Positions 10,185 to 18,198 of a stretch of DNA of 32,512 nt are shown piece after piece; the first letter of the stretch is position 1, and each line of letters starts with the position of its first letter. The DNA is from Verrucomicrobiota bacterium JB024. GTDB lineage: Bacteria; Verrucomicrobiota; Verrucomicrobiia; Opitutales; Cerasicoccaceae. The notes beneath the pieces are model-generated. The model had not been told where the DNA came from. It worked only from the letters and a program-made list of their open reading frames with translations, and made no database searches. Where the stretch lies: the NCBI GenBank assembly GCA_030673825.1, contig JAUTCS010000008.1:1-32512 (forward strand), in the 5' to 3' direction. Position numbers and translations under genes: made by a program.

Positions 10185-11054
10185 TCACTGCTGGCGCAGC
10201 CATCTTTCCCGGACCTTGGGCATGTCAAAGAGGCCGGGCTCGATCTCCGGGTTGACCTCGATGAGGGTGATCTTGCCCTCGCCGAGTTTCTGGTTGTCGA
10301 TGTAATACTCCTGGGCGACGGGGAACCACACGCCGTTGACCTTCTCGAAGCTGGTGTTGTACACGTCCTCATCGACAATCGCGCCGCCGAAGATGATCTC
10401 GGCGCCCATGCGGGTGATCATCAGGGTCTTGGCCTCGAAGTACAGAAACAGCGTGCGCCCGGCGGAGGTGTACATTTTCAGCAGGTAGTGCGGGCGGCCC
10501 TTGGACTTGACCTCGCCGAGATACTCGAAGGTGCAACCGCGGGCCTCCCAGTCCAGGCACGGGTCGAGGAAAAAGCCGTTGGCGGCATCCTTGAGACGCA
10601 GACCGTCGATCTGCTTGGGGAAGGCTCTTTTTTCGTTGGGGTCGTACTCCCAGAGTATCTCGCCGTTGTAGCCCTCGAACTTGTCGTAAAGCTTGCCCAG
10701 GCGCTTGACCGTGGTTTTTACGTGATAGCGGTAGGGGTTGCCGGTTTCGGTCATAATCAGGTCCCCCTCAAAGTGGGCGCGACGCATATGCGAACTGATG
10801 CGGACGGCTTCGATTTTGTTCAGAGCTTCCTGGCCGCCGAGGGCTTTCAAGTGGGTCTCGATGATCTTGCGAGAACCGGCGTCGGTGTGGTCGGGGATGG
10901 GCTCGATCAGCTTCGAGTAGAGCGAGCCGTCGCCGGACTCGTCCTGTGCTCGGAGGGAAAACGGGGCCAGTACCGCGAACGCGAGGACAGCCAGAAACAG
11001 TCTTCCCGGACCCGTGCGGAACCTTCCCAATGGCGGCAACAACATAGCCCTCAT
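10185..11054 (-). CDS. Secreted LolA-like / outer-membrane lipoprotein-sorting-type protein
   Basis: A 289-aa exported protein. A signal peptide is visible (hydrophobic FLAVLAFAVLAPFSLRA near residues 20-36, with likely cleavage after LRA). The mature start IETHLKALGGQEALNKIEAV is the typical opening of LolA-fold 'outer membrane lipoprotein-sorting' family proteins, and the rest is beta-rich (YLLKMYTSAGRTLFLYFEAK, VNGVWFPVAQEYYID). It probably binds a lipid or lipoprotein in the periplasm; the ligand is unknown. The start ATG (11052-11054) overlaps the stop of the recO-like gene as ATGA, implying translational coupling. ATG 11045 is a second in-frame possibility. Sitting between two DNA-repair-type genes is unexpected and may only reflect operon packing. 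Confidence 0.72.
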   Translation of the reverse strand: MRAMLLPPLGRFRTGPGRLFLAVLAFAVLAPFSLRAQDESGDGSLYSKLIEPIPDHTDAGSRKIIETHLKALGGQEALNKIEAVRISSHMRRAHFEGDLIMTETGNPYRYHVKTTVKRLGKLYDKFEGYNGEILWEYDPNEKRAFPKQIDGLRLKDAANGFFLDPCLDWEARGCTFEYLGEVKSKGRPHYLLKMYTSAGRTLFLYFEAKTLMITRMGAEIIFGGAIVDEDVYNTSFEKVNGVWFPVAQEYYIDNQKLGEGKITLIEVNPEIEPGLFDMPKVRERWLRQQ

Positions 11055-11662
11055 CCTAGCTCCACGTCGTCGCGGGCGGCGAGCCAATTCTTGAGCGCAC
11101 GGGCCAGTCGGCGGGCGGCCTCGGGCTCGGTGTCGAGGGCCTCCAGCGGGGTGTTGAGGATGCGGGCGGCGGTCTCGGCCTCCGTGGCGGGGAGGCCGCG
11201 CAGCCACTGCTCGCGCACGGGCCAGCCCTCCTGCCGGGAAAAGAGAAAGAAGCCCTTGAGCAGGGCGGCCTCGGGCTGGGCGGCGCTCTCCAGCGCCCCG
11301 AACGTTTTCAAGGCGATGTCGTAAACCGTGGCCGGGTCCTGGCAGTGGACGGCGTTGTGCCGTAAAAACAGCGCCCACTCGGCGGCGGCCTGAAAGGCGG
11401 CGTAGCGCGTGGCGATTCCGCTGAGGCGGCGCAGCAGCCGGAACTCCCGCACGAACCACGCCCGCCCGCTTTTGGCGGCCTCCAGGTGAAACTCGCCCCG
11501 GTCGAAGAGATCCGGCGGTGTCCCCTTGTTCGCCTGCGTCTGGCGGAAAAACACCTCGCGCCGTCCGGTCTCGGGCTCCAGCAGGGAGAGGCGCAGGTGG
11601 TTCTCCCCGGTGAGCTCGCGACCGAGGATGAGGGCTTCGAGCTGGACGGCCTCAGCCGGCAT
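11051..11662 (-). CDS. recO: Probable DNA repair protein RecO
   Basis: A 203-aa protein. The N-terminus (QLEALILGRELTGENHLRLS followed by LLEPETGRREVFFR) has the pattern of the RecO OB-fold: an opening strand, the 'tGE..LrLsLL' turn, then the EPETG hairpin and a LFDRGEF strand. The C-terminal half is helical, as expected for RecO. RecO loads RecA onto SSB-coated single strands with RecR. No zinc-finger cysteines are visible, so this is the shorter, degenerate type. Context is the second line of support: phoH, pgpH, ybeY and recO lie near each other in Bacillus too. It overlaps the upstream DUF502 gene by 11 nt and the downstream gene by 4 nt. Sequence similarity alone would be weak evidence. 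Confidence 0.65.
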   Translation of the reverse strand: MPAEAVQLEALILGRELTGENHLRLSLLEPETGRREVFFRQTQANKGTPPDLFDRGEFHLEAAKSGRAWFVREFRLLRRLSGIATRYAAFQAAAEWALFLRHNAVHCQDPATVYDIALKTFGALESAAQPEAALLKGFFLFSRQEGWPVREQWLRGLPATEAETAARILNTPLEALDTEPEAARRLARALKNWLAARDDVELG

Positions 11663-12359
11663 TTTCCGGGGAAGGGGGGAGGGGCTTGGCCTGGTGGTTG
11701 CGGGTCCGGGGGGCCTTGGCCGCCCGGGGCGGGGGCGCAGGGTAGGGCGGGCTGACCGCGCCGCCGGAGACGATCAGCTTCATGCCGTCGGTGATGGTCA
11801 TGTCCATTTCGATGACCTCATCCCGCGGTACCATGAGCAGAAAGCCGCTGGTGGGGTTCGGTGTGGTGGGGATAAAGACGTTGACGACCTCGGCGCCGGT
11901 TTTCTCCTGCACCTCTCCGCGCGCCTCGCTGGTGAGAAAGCCCAGGACGTACACGCCCTTGCGCGGGTACTCGGTCAGCACGACCTTCTGGAAGACCGCC
12001 TTCTGCTGCTTGCTGAAAGTCTCGACGATCTGCTTGACCGTGCGGTACACGGCGTTGATGAAGGGCACGCGGTCGATGACCCGCTCGGTGCCCATGATGA
12101 CCACCTTGCCCAAAAAGTAGTTCGAGAAAAAGCCCAGCAGGGTGATGGCCAGCACCACGATCAGCACCGCCGCCATGTCCAGTCCGAAGTCCACGATCGG
12201 CAGCCGCCGGATGTCCGGCGGGAGGATGTTCTGCGGGATCATCGCGGTGACGCGCGATCCGATTTTCGATCGCAGAAAATCGATCACGAAGTAGGTCACC
12301 CCGAGGGGGGCCAGCAGCACAAGGCCGGCGATAAAGGCGTTACGTAAACGGCGGTACAT
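11652..12359 (-). CDS. DUF502-family membrane protein
   Basis: A 235-aa inner-membrane protein. Two membrane segments are visible at about residues 8-28 (NAFIAGLVLLAPLGVTYFVI) and 50-75 (LDMAAVLIVVLAITLLGFFS). They are followed by the DUF502 hallmarks: FINAVYRTVKQIVETFS, GVYVLGFLTSEA, VFIPTTPNPTSGFLLMVP and a final DEVIEMDMTITDGMKLIVSGG. The extreme C-terminus is proline/alanine-rich and probably disordered. The function of the family is not established. An upstream in-frame ATG at 12422 would overlap ybeY by about 50 nt and add a non-family sequence, so ATG 12359 is preferred. It is ten nucleotides after the ybeY stop. Confidence 0.88.
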   Translation of the reverse strand: MYRRLRNAFIAGLVLLAPLGVTYFVIDFLRSKIGSRVTAMIPQNILPPDIRRLPIVDFGLDMAAVLIVVLAITLLGFFSNYFLGKVVIMGTERVIDRVPFINAVYRTVKQIVETFSKQQKAVFQKVVLTEYPRKGVYVLGFLTSEARGEVQEKTGAEVVNVFIPTTPNPTSGFLLMVPRDEVIEMDMTITDGMKLIVSGGAVSPPYPAPPPRAAKAPRTRNHQAKPLPPSPENAG

Positions 12360-12369
12360 GGGAAAGGTG

Positions 12370-12834
12370 TTAAAGGGCGGGGGTGAACTGCGGCAGCCCC
12401 CCGGTCGCCTCCAGATAAGCAAGCGCCTGGCTTTCGCCCAGGCGCATCTGCGCGCGGTCGGGTTCGCTGCGGTCGTCCAGTCCGGCCAGGTGTAGCCAGC
12501 CGTGTACCAGATAGAGGGAAATCTCCTGCGAAAGGGTGTTACCGTGCTCGGGGCCGGTCTCCATGGCCTGCTCGGCGCCGACGCAGATCTCGCCAGCGAA
12601 GTCCATCTCCGGGTCGCCGTCGAAGGTGATTACATCGGTCGGGGTGGCATCGTCGAGGAACTGCGCGTGCACCTCGGCCATGGCGGCGTGCTCCAGAAAG
12701 GCAATAGACAACTCGCCGTCGGGGATCCGGTAGGCTTCCCACTGGTCCAGACGGTGAAAGAGTCCGACGACGGCGTCGTCGTCATAGACGAGCAGTTCAG
12801 ACGAAGGCTGACTTAGCTGGATCGCTCTTGGCAT
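12370..12834 (-). CDS. ybeY: Endoribonuclease YbeY (rRNA maturation factor)
   Basis: Zinc-dependent endoribonuclease involved in 16S rRNA 3'-end maturation and ribosome quality control (154 aa). Visible family features are TDVITFDGD at 66-74 followed by FAGEICVG, and the metal site HGWLHLAGLDD at residues 111-121. The canonical motif is HGxLHxxGyDH. His111 and His115 are kept, but the third zinc ligand position (121) is Asp. Asp can bind zinc, so this may be a tolerated variant. The gene starts 38 nt inside the 3' end of pgpH, an overlap that suggests coupled translation. The phoH-pgpH-ybeY order is conserved in many bacteria. Confidence 0.93.
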   Translation of the reverse strand: MPRAIQLSQPSSELLVYDDDAVVGLFHRLDQWEAYRIPDGELSIAFLEHAAMAEVHAQFLDDATPTDVITFDGDPEMDFAGEICVGAEQAMETGPEHGNTLSQEISLYLVHGWLHLAGLDDRSEPDRAQMRLGESQALAYLEATGGLPQFTPAL

Positions 12835-15229
12835 CGCGTGGAGGGATGGGAGGCTGGGTTTGCTGGGAATCGCGCCGGGAAGAGGACTCTTTCTTGGCCA
12901 TCTTCGGGTATTCGACGCGGCTGTGGAGCATGTTCAGGATGGTGAAGACGAAGCTGTCGCGGATGCGGCGAATCTCCTGCATGGTGAGCGGGGACTCGTC
13001 GAGCTGGCCGTCCTCGATGCGTTCGGAGATGATGGCGTCCACAAGGTCCTCGACATTTTGCGGAGTGACCTTTTTCAGGCTGCGCGAGGCGGCCTCGATC
13101 GCGTCGGCGAAGAAGATGATGGTCGCTTCCTTGGAGCGCGGACGCGGCCCGTCGTAGCGGAAGCTGCTCTCGTCGATCTCGCCCGGCTCAGGGATGGAGG
13201 GATTCGTTCCGCCTCCCAGGGGGAGGGTCGGCTGCTGCTTCTGGTTGAGCGCCTTGCTGTAAAAGAACTTGATCAGGGTGGTGCCGTGGTGCTGGCGGAT
13301 GATGTCGTGGAAGACGGCTGGGAGCTTGGCCTCGCGGGCCATGTCCACGCCTTCCTTGACGTGGTTCTTGATGATGAGCGCGGACATGGTCGGGTTGCGG
13401 TCATCATGGGGGTTGTAGCCCTCCTGCTGGTTCTCCACGAAGTACTCGGGCTTGGCCATTTTACCCACGTCGTGGAACAGGCACGTGGCGCGGCACAGCA
13501 AGGGGTTGGCCCCGATCTCCAGCGCGGCGCGCTCGGAGAGGTTGGCCACCATGAGGCTGTGGTGGTAGGTGCCGGGGGCGTCGATCTGGAGCTTGCGCAG
13601 GAGCGGGTGGTTGAAGTCCGTCATCTCCAGCAGCGTGATGTCCGTCGTGAACTTGAAAATATGCTCCAGCAGCGGCAGCACGCCGATGGCGAGCATACCC
13701 GTCAACACCCCGACCAGACACGCCACGACAAACTGCTGGATCACCGTGCGGGTGTCCAGGTCGTCCAGCAAGCCGAAGAACAGGGCGCAGATGGCGATGG
13801 CCAGCCCGGTCATGGCGCCGGCTTTGACGACCTTGGCGCGCAGGCGGATATCCCGGCAGTAGTGGATACCGGTCAGGGAGGCGACCAGCGCGACGAGGAA
13901 CACTTCTAAGGAGTTACCCTCCATCATGCCGAAGAGGGTGGCGATGATGAGCGAGATCATGACCGCCGCGCGCTCGCCGATAAGCATGGAAATGACGATC
14001 CCGCCGAAGGCCACCGGGGCCAGGAACATCACCGTGGCCTGCAGCGTTGGGCTCTGGCTGAGGAAGTCCAGGTCGCCGATAAAGTTGACGATGCGGATAA
14101 GGATGAGATTGACCAGCAGGACCAGCGCGGTGAGCAGGATGCGCCGGTTCGAGCGGCGGAACTCCGGCATCGAGACCTGGATGTAGATCATCGAGGCCAG
14201 GATGAGGATAAAGGTCAGCACGGTCTGCTGGGCCAGGGTGGCGTTAAAGCCCAGGATGACGCGCTCGCTCTTGTTGAGGGCCTGGCGGTAGGCGGCGAGG
14301 GCCTCGACCTGCTCGGCGGTCAGGCGAGTGCCCGGCTCGGTCAGCACGTCGCCGCTCTGGACCTTGACCTCGACGGGGCGGACCTTGGCCGCGGCGGCCT
14401 GCTTGCGCTCGGCGGTACGCTGGGCGTCATAGTCGAGGTTGGGCTTGATGCCCTTGCGGAAGATGCGGAAGAGCGCGCGGGAAAGACCCGTGTCGGCGTC
14501 AAGTCCGGCCAGGTTGATCCGTAAAAGGCGTACGGCGTCCTCCTCGGACTGCAGGCGCGTGCCTTGAGAGCGCCCGATGATCTCGTAGGAGGCAGGGGCC
14601 TCGCCATCGACCACGGCCGGTTCGAGCTGGTTGGGCTGGAAGATACCCTCGCGCAGGATGTCGCGCAGGATGAGTTTGCCTTCGTTGAGGTAGCGGGTGA
14701 GCTGCTCGGGGGTGCAGCGGTCCACCAGCAGGGTGATATCCTCGCCGTTAACGCCCAGGTTCGTCAGTTGGTTGAACTGTTGGGTAAAGGTGTCGATGGC
14801 GATCTTGCGGTCCTCGGCGGGCAGCTCCTGAAGTTCGGGCAGCAGCTCGGTCTTGATGCCGGTCTCCAGTTGGTCGATGCGCTCGCTGAAGTTCTGGTAA
14901 ACGCCGGGGTTGATGCCGTAGTAGGGGCCGACCTGGAGCTTGCGCTGCTCCATCAGGCGGTTGGTCTGCACTTGGCTCACGTACGTGAACGGGATCTCCG
15001 CGGTCACGCGGATGCGAGCCGTCTGCCCCTGGAGCACGCGCGGCCCGGCGGGCGAGCGCCCGACGAAGCAGATCAGCACGATAGCCAGGGTCAGCCCGAG
15101 CATCAGCCCGGTGGCGACCCATTGGTTCGTGTCGATGGCCTCGCGGACATTGGCCGGACGACCCTCGTCCCGGCGGCGGCGCCGGGCTTCGACAGTCTGT
15201 TCCTTTTTGGTCTTTTTCTTAAATACCAT
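12797..15229 (-). CDS. pgpH: 7TM-HD phosphohydrolase, PgpH-type (c-di-AMP phosphodiesterase family)
   Basis: An 810-aa membrane protein with the full PgpH layout. A basic N-terminal tail is followed by TM1 near 40-60 and a long extracytoplasmic 7TMR-HDED domain. A cluster of seven membrane helices follows at about 335-520, then a cytoplasmic HD hydrolase with HHSLMVANLS, LFHDVGK at about 580-585 and RQHHGTT near 645. In Listeria and Bacillus relatives this family degrades cyclic di-AMP. That this protein does the same is inference by family. ATG 15229 is used; a TTG 9 nt upstream is possible. The C-terminus is a charged, probably disordered tail overlapping ybeY. It is 37 nt after phoH. Confidence 0.92.
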   Translation of the reverse strand: MVFKKKTKKEQTVEARRRRRDEGRPANVREAIDTNQWVATGLMLGLTLAIVLICFVGRSPAGPRVLQGQTARIRVTAEIPFTYVSQVQTNRLMEQRKLQVGPYYGINPGVYQNFSERIDQLETGIKTELLPELQELPAEDRKIAIDTFTQQFNQLTNLGVNGEDITLLVDRCTPEQLTRYLNEGKLILRDILREGIFQPNQLEPAVVDGEAPASYEIIGRSQGTRLQSEEDAVRLLRINLAGLDADTGLSRALFRIFRKGIKPNLDYDAQRTAERKQAAAAKVRPVEVKVQSGDVLTEPGTRLTAEQVEALAAYRQALNKSERVILGFNATLAQQTVLTFILILASMIYIQVSMPEFRRSNRRILLTALVLLVNLILIRIVNFIGDLDFLSQSPTLQATVMFLAPVAFGGIVISMLIGERAAVMISLIIATLFGMMEGNSLEVFLVALVASLTGIHYCRDIRLRAKVVKAGAMTGLAIAICALFFGLLDDLDTRTVIQQFVVACLVGVLTGMLAIGVLPLLEHIFKFTTDITLLEMTDFNHPLLRKLQIDAPGTYHHSLMVANLSERAALEIGANPLLCRATCLFHDVGKMAKPEYFVENQQEGYNPHDDRNPTMSALIIKNHVKEGVDMAREAKLPAVFHDIIRQHHGTTLIKFFYSKALNQKQQPTLPLGGGTNPSIPEPGEIDESSFRYDGPRPRSKEATIIFFADAIEAASRSLKKVTPQNVEDLVDAIISERIEDGQLDESPLTMQEIRRIRDSFVFTILNMLHSRVEYPKMAKKESSSRRDSQQTQPPIPPRDAKSDPAKSAFV

Positions 15230-15266
15230 AATAGGCAAGGAGCGGCGCCAGCGGGCACCGAACCTC

Positions 15267-16238
15267 TTATTTGGACTTCTTGGACCGGTCCGAGAGATGG
15301 TTCTCGTAGGCGTGGATGATACGGCTCACCAGCGGGTGGCGCACCACGTCGGCGTGGTCGAAGTAAAAGAGTTTGATCCCCTCGATGTGGGCGAGGATCT
15401 CGACGGCCTGCTTGAGCCCGGACTGCTGGGCGCGGGGCAGGTCCACCTGGGTGATGTCGCCGGTGATAATCATCCGGCTGCTGTCGCCCAGGCGCGTAAG
15501 GAACATCATCATCTGCTCCGGAGAAGTGTTCTGGGCCTCGTCGAGGATGACGTAGGCATTGGAAAGGGTACGACCGCGCATGTAGGCCAGCGGGGCGATT
15601 TCGATCAGGCCGCGTTCGGCCATGCGTTCGGTCTCCTCGGGGCCGACCATCTCGTTGAGCGCGTCGTAGATCGGACGCAGGTAGGGCAGGAGCTTTTCCT
15701 TGAGGTCGCCGGGCAGGAAGCCGAGCGCCTCCCCGGCCTCGACGGCGGGGCGGGTGATGATGAGCTTCTGCACCTTCTTCTCCTGCAACGCCTGGAGGGC
15801 GGCGGCCATGGCCAGGTAGGTCTTGCCGGTCCCGGCGGGGCCGATCCCGAAGACGATGTCGTTCTTGCCGATAAACTGGAGGTAGCGCTTCTGGTTGATC
15901 GTCTTGGGGACGATGCTCTTTTTGCGCAGTTGGATGACGAGCGGGTTTTCGAAGACCTCACGCATCTCGTCGGCCTCGCCGCGGGCGATGGACGCGAGCA
16001 TGTTGTCAAAGTCCGAACGGCCGATCTGGATGCCCTGGCCCCGGAGCTTGTCCAGGAGCTGGAAGAGCTCGGCGGCGGCGGCCACGGCGGCGTCCTCACC
16101 GTCGATCTTGAGCCAGTCGTCCCGCGAGACGAGCGTGACATCCAGCGCCTTCTCGGCCTTGGCGAGGTTGTCGTCGTTGGAGCAGTAGAGCTGGGCCAGG
16201 TGCCGGGGGCTCGGGAAGGTGAGGGTTTCTGTGGCCAT
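15267..16238 (-). CDS. phoH: PhoH-family ATPase
   Basis: Cytoplasmic P-loop ATPase of the PhoH/YbeZ family, 323 aa. The N-terminal PhoH-specific region (about 1-110) precedes Walker A GPAGTGKT at residues 133-140, the conserved LIITRPAVEAGEALGFLPGD, Walker B AYVILDEAQN and sensor-like MIITGDITQVDLP. The family is linked to RNA metabolism and typically partners with YbeY, whose gene is two genes downstream here. The open frame continues upstream of ATG 16238 with no family similarity, so that start is preferred. There is no clear Shine-Dalgarno sequence. Confidence 0.95.
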   Translation of the reverse strand: MATETLTFPSPRHLAQLYCSNDDNLAKAEKALDVTLVSRDDWLKIDGEDAAVAAAAELFQLLDKLRGQGIQIGRSDFDNMLASIARGEADEMREVFENPLVIQLRKKSIVPKTINQKRYLQFIGKNDIVFGIGPAGTGKTYLAMAAALQALQEKKVQKLIITRPAVEAGEALGFLPGDLKEKLLPYLRPIYDALNEMVGPEETERMAERGLIEIAPLAYMRGRTLSNAYVILDEAQNTSPEQMMMFLTRLGDSSRMIITGDITQVDLPRAQQSGLKQAVEILAHIEGIKLFYFDHADVVRHPLVSRIIHAYENHLSDRSKKSK

Positions 16239-16311
16239 TACACGTAAAAGCGTGCGCGCATCGGTCTCGGGTTGGTTAGCAGGGCGGATGCCGAAAAGCG
16301 TCCGACGCGCC

Positions 16312-16800
16312 TCATTCGGTGACGAATTGCCGCAGACGCTGCCACATGGCGTCCAGCGATTCGGGTAAGACCTTGGTTTCGCCCAGCACGGGCATAAAGT
16401 TCGTGTCGCCGTTCCAGCGCGGAACGATGTGGCAGTGAATATGCGTGGGGATGCCGGCGCCGGCGGCCCGGCCCAGGTTGAAGCCCACGTTGAACCCATC
16501 GGGATGGATGGCGTTTTCCAGTATCTGCTGTCCCTTGATGATGGTGTCCAAGAAATCCGCTTTTTCCTCCGCTGTCAATGCGTCGAGGCGGCTGACTTCC
16601 CGGTACGGAACGACCAGCAGATGCCCGGCATTATAGGGGAATTTATTCAGCACGAGGTAGCAATGCGCCGAGCGGAACACGATCAGTACCTTGCGGTCGT
16701 CCTCCTCCAGGGGGATGGACACAAAGGGATTATGGTCCCCGTTTTCCGGCTTGGGAACCTCGATGTAGGGCATGCGCCAGTACGAATGCAAAAAATTCAT
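16312..16800 (-). CDS. HIT-family nucleotide hydrolase/transferase
   Basis: A 162-aa protein of the histidine triad superfamily, which acts on nucleotide phosphoester or phosphoramidate substrates such as Ap4A and AMP-linked amines. The triad is H120-x-H122-x-H124 in THIHCHIVPRW. The upstream core NKFPYNAGHLLVVPYRE (about 52-68) and the GFNVGFNLGRAAGAGIPTH loop are typical of the Ap4A-hydrolase-like branch. The substrate cannot be told from sequence. Its ATG is preceded by a G7 run that could act as a ribosome-binding site. It is the first gene of the minus-strand run that continues into phoH 73 nt away. Confidence 0.93.
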   Translation of the reverse strand: MNFLHSYWRMPYIEVPKPENGDHNPFVSIPLEEDDRKVLIVFRSAHCYLVLNKFPYNAGHLLVVPYREVSRLDALTAEEKADFLDTIIKGQQILENAIHPDGFNVGFNLGRAAGAGIPTHIHCHIVPRWNGDTNFMPVLGETKVLPESLDAMWQRLRQFVTE

Positions 16801-17004
16801 TCCCCCCCAGCGTGACGGTCCGATGCCCCGACGTCAATGTTCGGTAGCGCTCCCTCCGGTGCCCCGAAAACGACCGGTTTTTTACCCCCCTAGAACCGAA
16901 AGATCGCGCTAAGCCGCTGAAAACGAGCAGCTTTTTTTAGGAAAAATCTCAACCGAGCGCCTGACGCTCCTGTTTTTTACACAAATTCTTTTTCACGGGC
17001 CTTG
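16801..17004. other. Leader/promoter region of the HIT gene, with T-rich hairpins on the plus strand
   Basis: Together with the adjacent inverted repeat this is a 420-nt gene-free stretch. A small stem GAGCG/CGCTC (16955-16969) followed by CTGTTTTTT looks like a plus-strand terminator, yet no plus-strand gene precedes it. GCTG/CAGC followed by seven T's (about 16916-16938) is similar but weaker. Read on the minus strand the same tracts are A-runs upstream of the HIT gene and may simply be promoter-associated. Confidence 0.35.
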
Positions 17005-17196
17005 GGATTTAACAAGAAGGGCGGGAAGAACGGGGTGAAAGATAACCTTTGCCCGCGAAGGGGCGAGAAGTCCGAGCGGAAAAGGTTTCTTCGTGTCCCT
17101 TCGCGGGGAAGCTCTTGGTCAATCCTTTTGAATGGGGTGTGCATCACCCAAGGCACGCGCCTTCATTCCGCTCTTCCCGCCCTTCCTGTTAAATCC
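17005..17196. repeat. 192-bp nested inverted-repeat element
   Basis: The outer arms 17005-17033 and 17168-17196 pair over 27 of 29 bases. Inside are a second inverted repeat, CCCGCGAAGGG (17052-17062) with CCCTTCGCGGG (17097-17107), a competing AACCTTT/AAAGGTT pair (17044-17050, 17081-17087), and two small hairpins, GGGTG/CACCC (17135-17149) and AAGGC/GCCTT (17150-17163). No coding potential is evident. It begins 24 nt after the stop of the HTH gene. The inner CCCGCGAAGG word also occurs in the hairpin at 26611-26689, so the two share a repeat vocabulary. Confidence 0.85.
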
Positions 17197-17220
17197 GGTC
17201 CCGCCGGGGCGGACGCTCGC

Positions 17221-17547
17221 TCAGTCCAGGAATTGTTTCAGGGTCCGTTTTTCCTCCGGGCTACGGTGGCGGATGAGCTCTCCCATCTGGCAGAGAAAGT
17301 CCTCCGGCTCGTAATTGGCGGTGCGCAGGAGAAACAGCAGCACCCCGTCGCGGTGGATCTGGTAGCGCTGGCGCTTCTCCTGGGTTTGGCGGGCGCGGCC
17401 AGTGGCGGTGTGGCCGAGGATTTTCTGGTTCAGGAAGCAGTCGCGGACGAACTGGTCGGTCTTGCCGATGAGGGCGGCCACCTCCTTGGGGCTGAACCAC
17501 TCCTGCCCGGGCGGCAGGAGCTGGCCGAAGTGTGCGTTGAGGTTCAT
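17221..17547 (-). CDS. Small protein with possible helix-turn-helix (excisionase/MerR-like) fold
   Basis: A 108-aa protein not recognised by name. The segment WFSPKEVAALIGKTDQFVRD followed by CFLNQKILGH (about residues 17-46) reads like the first helices of an AlpA/Xis or MerR-type winged helix ('s..evA.llg.s...vr.....g.l'). A basic stretch (RARQTQEKRQRYQIHRDGVL) then occupies the wing position. The rest is helical and acidic. This suggests a DNA-binding protein, but it is an inference from pattern. It lies 16 nt downstream of the next gene and is probably cotranscribed with it. The nested inverted repeat begins just after its stop. Confidence 0.6.
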   Translation of the reverse strand: MNLNAHFGQLLPPGQEWFSPKEVAALIGKTDQFVRDCFLNQKILGHTATGRARQTQEKRQRYQIHRDGVLLFLLRTANYEPEDFLCQMGELIRHRSPEEKRTLKQFLD

Positions 17548-17563
17548 GGCGGGCTTTCTTCGG

Positions 17564-17908
17564 TCAGAGGCTGCGGGAAAAGCGGCCCAGCGGGCGGCGA
17601 CTCAGGCGGGCGTCGCGGTAGCCGCGCTCGTAGGCTTCGCGCCGGGCCTGTTCGATGGCGTCGCCGATGCGCTCGCGTAGGCGCGCGGCCATCATTTCGG
17701 CGTGAAAGACGTCGCTGCAAAAGACCTTGGCGTAGGCAAGCCAGGTCTTGCCGCTGCGCAGGGGCATACCGGTGTCGATGACGATTTCGGCGGCACGCCC
17801 GTCGGGCTGCACGCGCAGGAGGATGTTTTTGTCGGAGGCGGATTCATGCGGGGAGAGGCTCTGCTCGCCGCGGAGGCGGATCTGCGGATAATCGTGAATG
17901 GCGGTCAT
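17564..17908 (-). CDS. Hypothetical protein
   Basis: A 114-aa soluble protein I do not recognise. The N-terminal half looks beta-rich (NILLRVQPDGRAAEIVIDTG, then GKTWLAYAKVF). The C-terminal half (about 70-105) is a strongly charged, arginine-rich helix (AARLRERIGDAIEQARREAY) that may form a coiled coil or bind nucleic acid. It is the first of two closely packed minus-strand genes, with 16 nt between them. It lies 94 nt after the RHH regulator, from which a hairpin separates it. Its real-gene status rests on GC-rich codon use, length and packing. Confidence 0.55.
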   Translation of the reverse strand: MTAIHDYPQIRLRGEQSLSPHESASDKNILLRVQPDGRAAEIVIDTGMPLRSGKTWLAYAKVFCSDVFHAEMMAARLRERIGDAIEQARREAYERGYRDARLSRRPLGRFSRSL

Positions 17909-17972
17909 GGTGGAAAGTCGGTTGGCTTTTATCGGTCTATTTATAAGAAGAAGCGGAGCGGGTAGGGCGGCG

Positions 17973-18006
17973 CTGAACGTCGTCCCATCCAGTTGATGGC
18001 GTTCAG
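17973..18006 (-). terminator. Hairpin at the 3' end of the RHH gene
   Basis: CTGAACG (17973-17979) and CGTTCAG (18000-18006) form a 7-bp stem, with a further CCATC/GATGG stem stacked inside. The right arm overlaps the TGA stop of the RHH gene. No long T-run follows, so termination strength is uncertain. Confidence 0.5.
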
Positions 18007-18197
18007 TGGCCGGCGGTGCCTGGAGGCGTCCCGGCGTCGTCGAGATAGCCTTCGCGGCGCAGGTGGTTCTGGAGGGCGCAGGCGACGAGGCTGGAGACGG
18101 AGCGGTTATCGTCGAAGGCCGCCTGCCGCGCCACCTCCCGCAAGTGCGGGGGAAGGCTCACTGACAGGTTGACAGTGGAAGGTTTTTTCGCTTTCAT
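18003..18197 (-). CDS. Ribbon-helix-helix (CopG/Arc-type) regulator
   Basis: A 64-aa protein with the ribbon-helix-helix pattern: strand TVNLSVSLPPHL (residues 8-19), helix 1 REVARQAAFDDN, and helix 2 beginning SVSSLVACALQNHLRRE. Such proteins dimerise and insert the paired strands into the DNA major groove, often repressing their own promoters. ATG 18197 is chosen because the fold begins directly after it. ATGs at 18206 and 18227 would add residues with no homology and would swallow the palindrome described as a candidate operator. The short glycine/proline tail is probably disordered. It is divergent from the RHH-nuclease gene, with a shared 117-nt promoter region. Confidence 0.75.
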   Translation of the reverse strand: MKAKKPSTVNLSVSLPPHLREVARQAAFDDNRSVSSLVACALQNHLRREGYLDDAGTPPGTAGH

Positions 18198-18198
18198 G

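Noticed and set aside
8673-11324. Long plus-strand open frames (8673-9695 and 10017-11324)
   Set aside because: Shadows of the helicase and LolA-like genes on the other strand; repetitive Gly/Ala/Val composition.
16955-16980. Plus-strand intrinsic terminator implying a hidden small RNA upstream
   Set aside because: The stem is only 5 bp and no plus-strand promoter is evident in the preceding 150 nt; the T-runs may be A-tracts of a minus-strand promoter.
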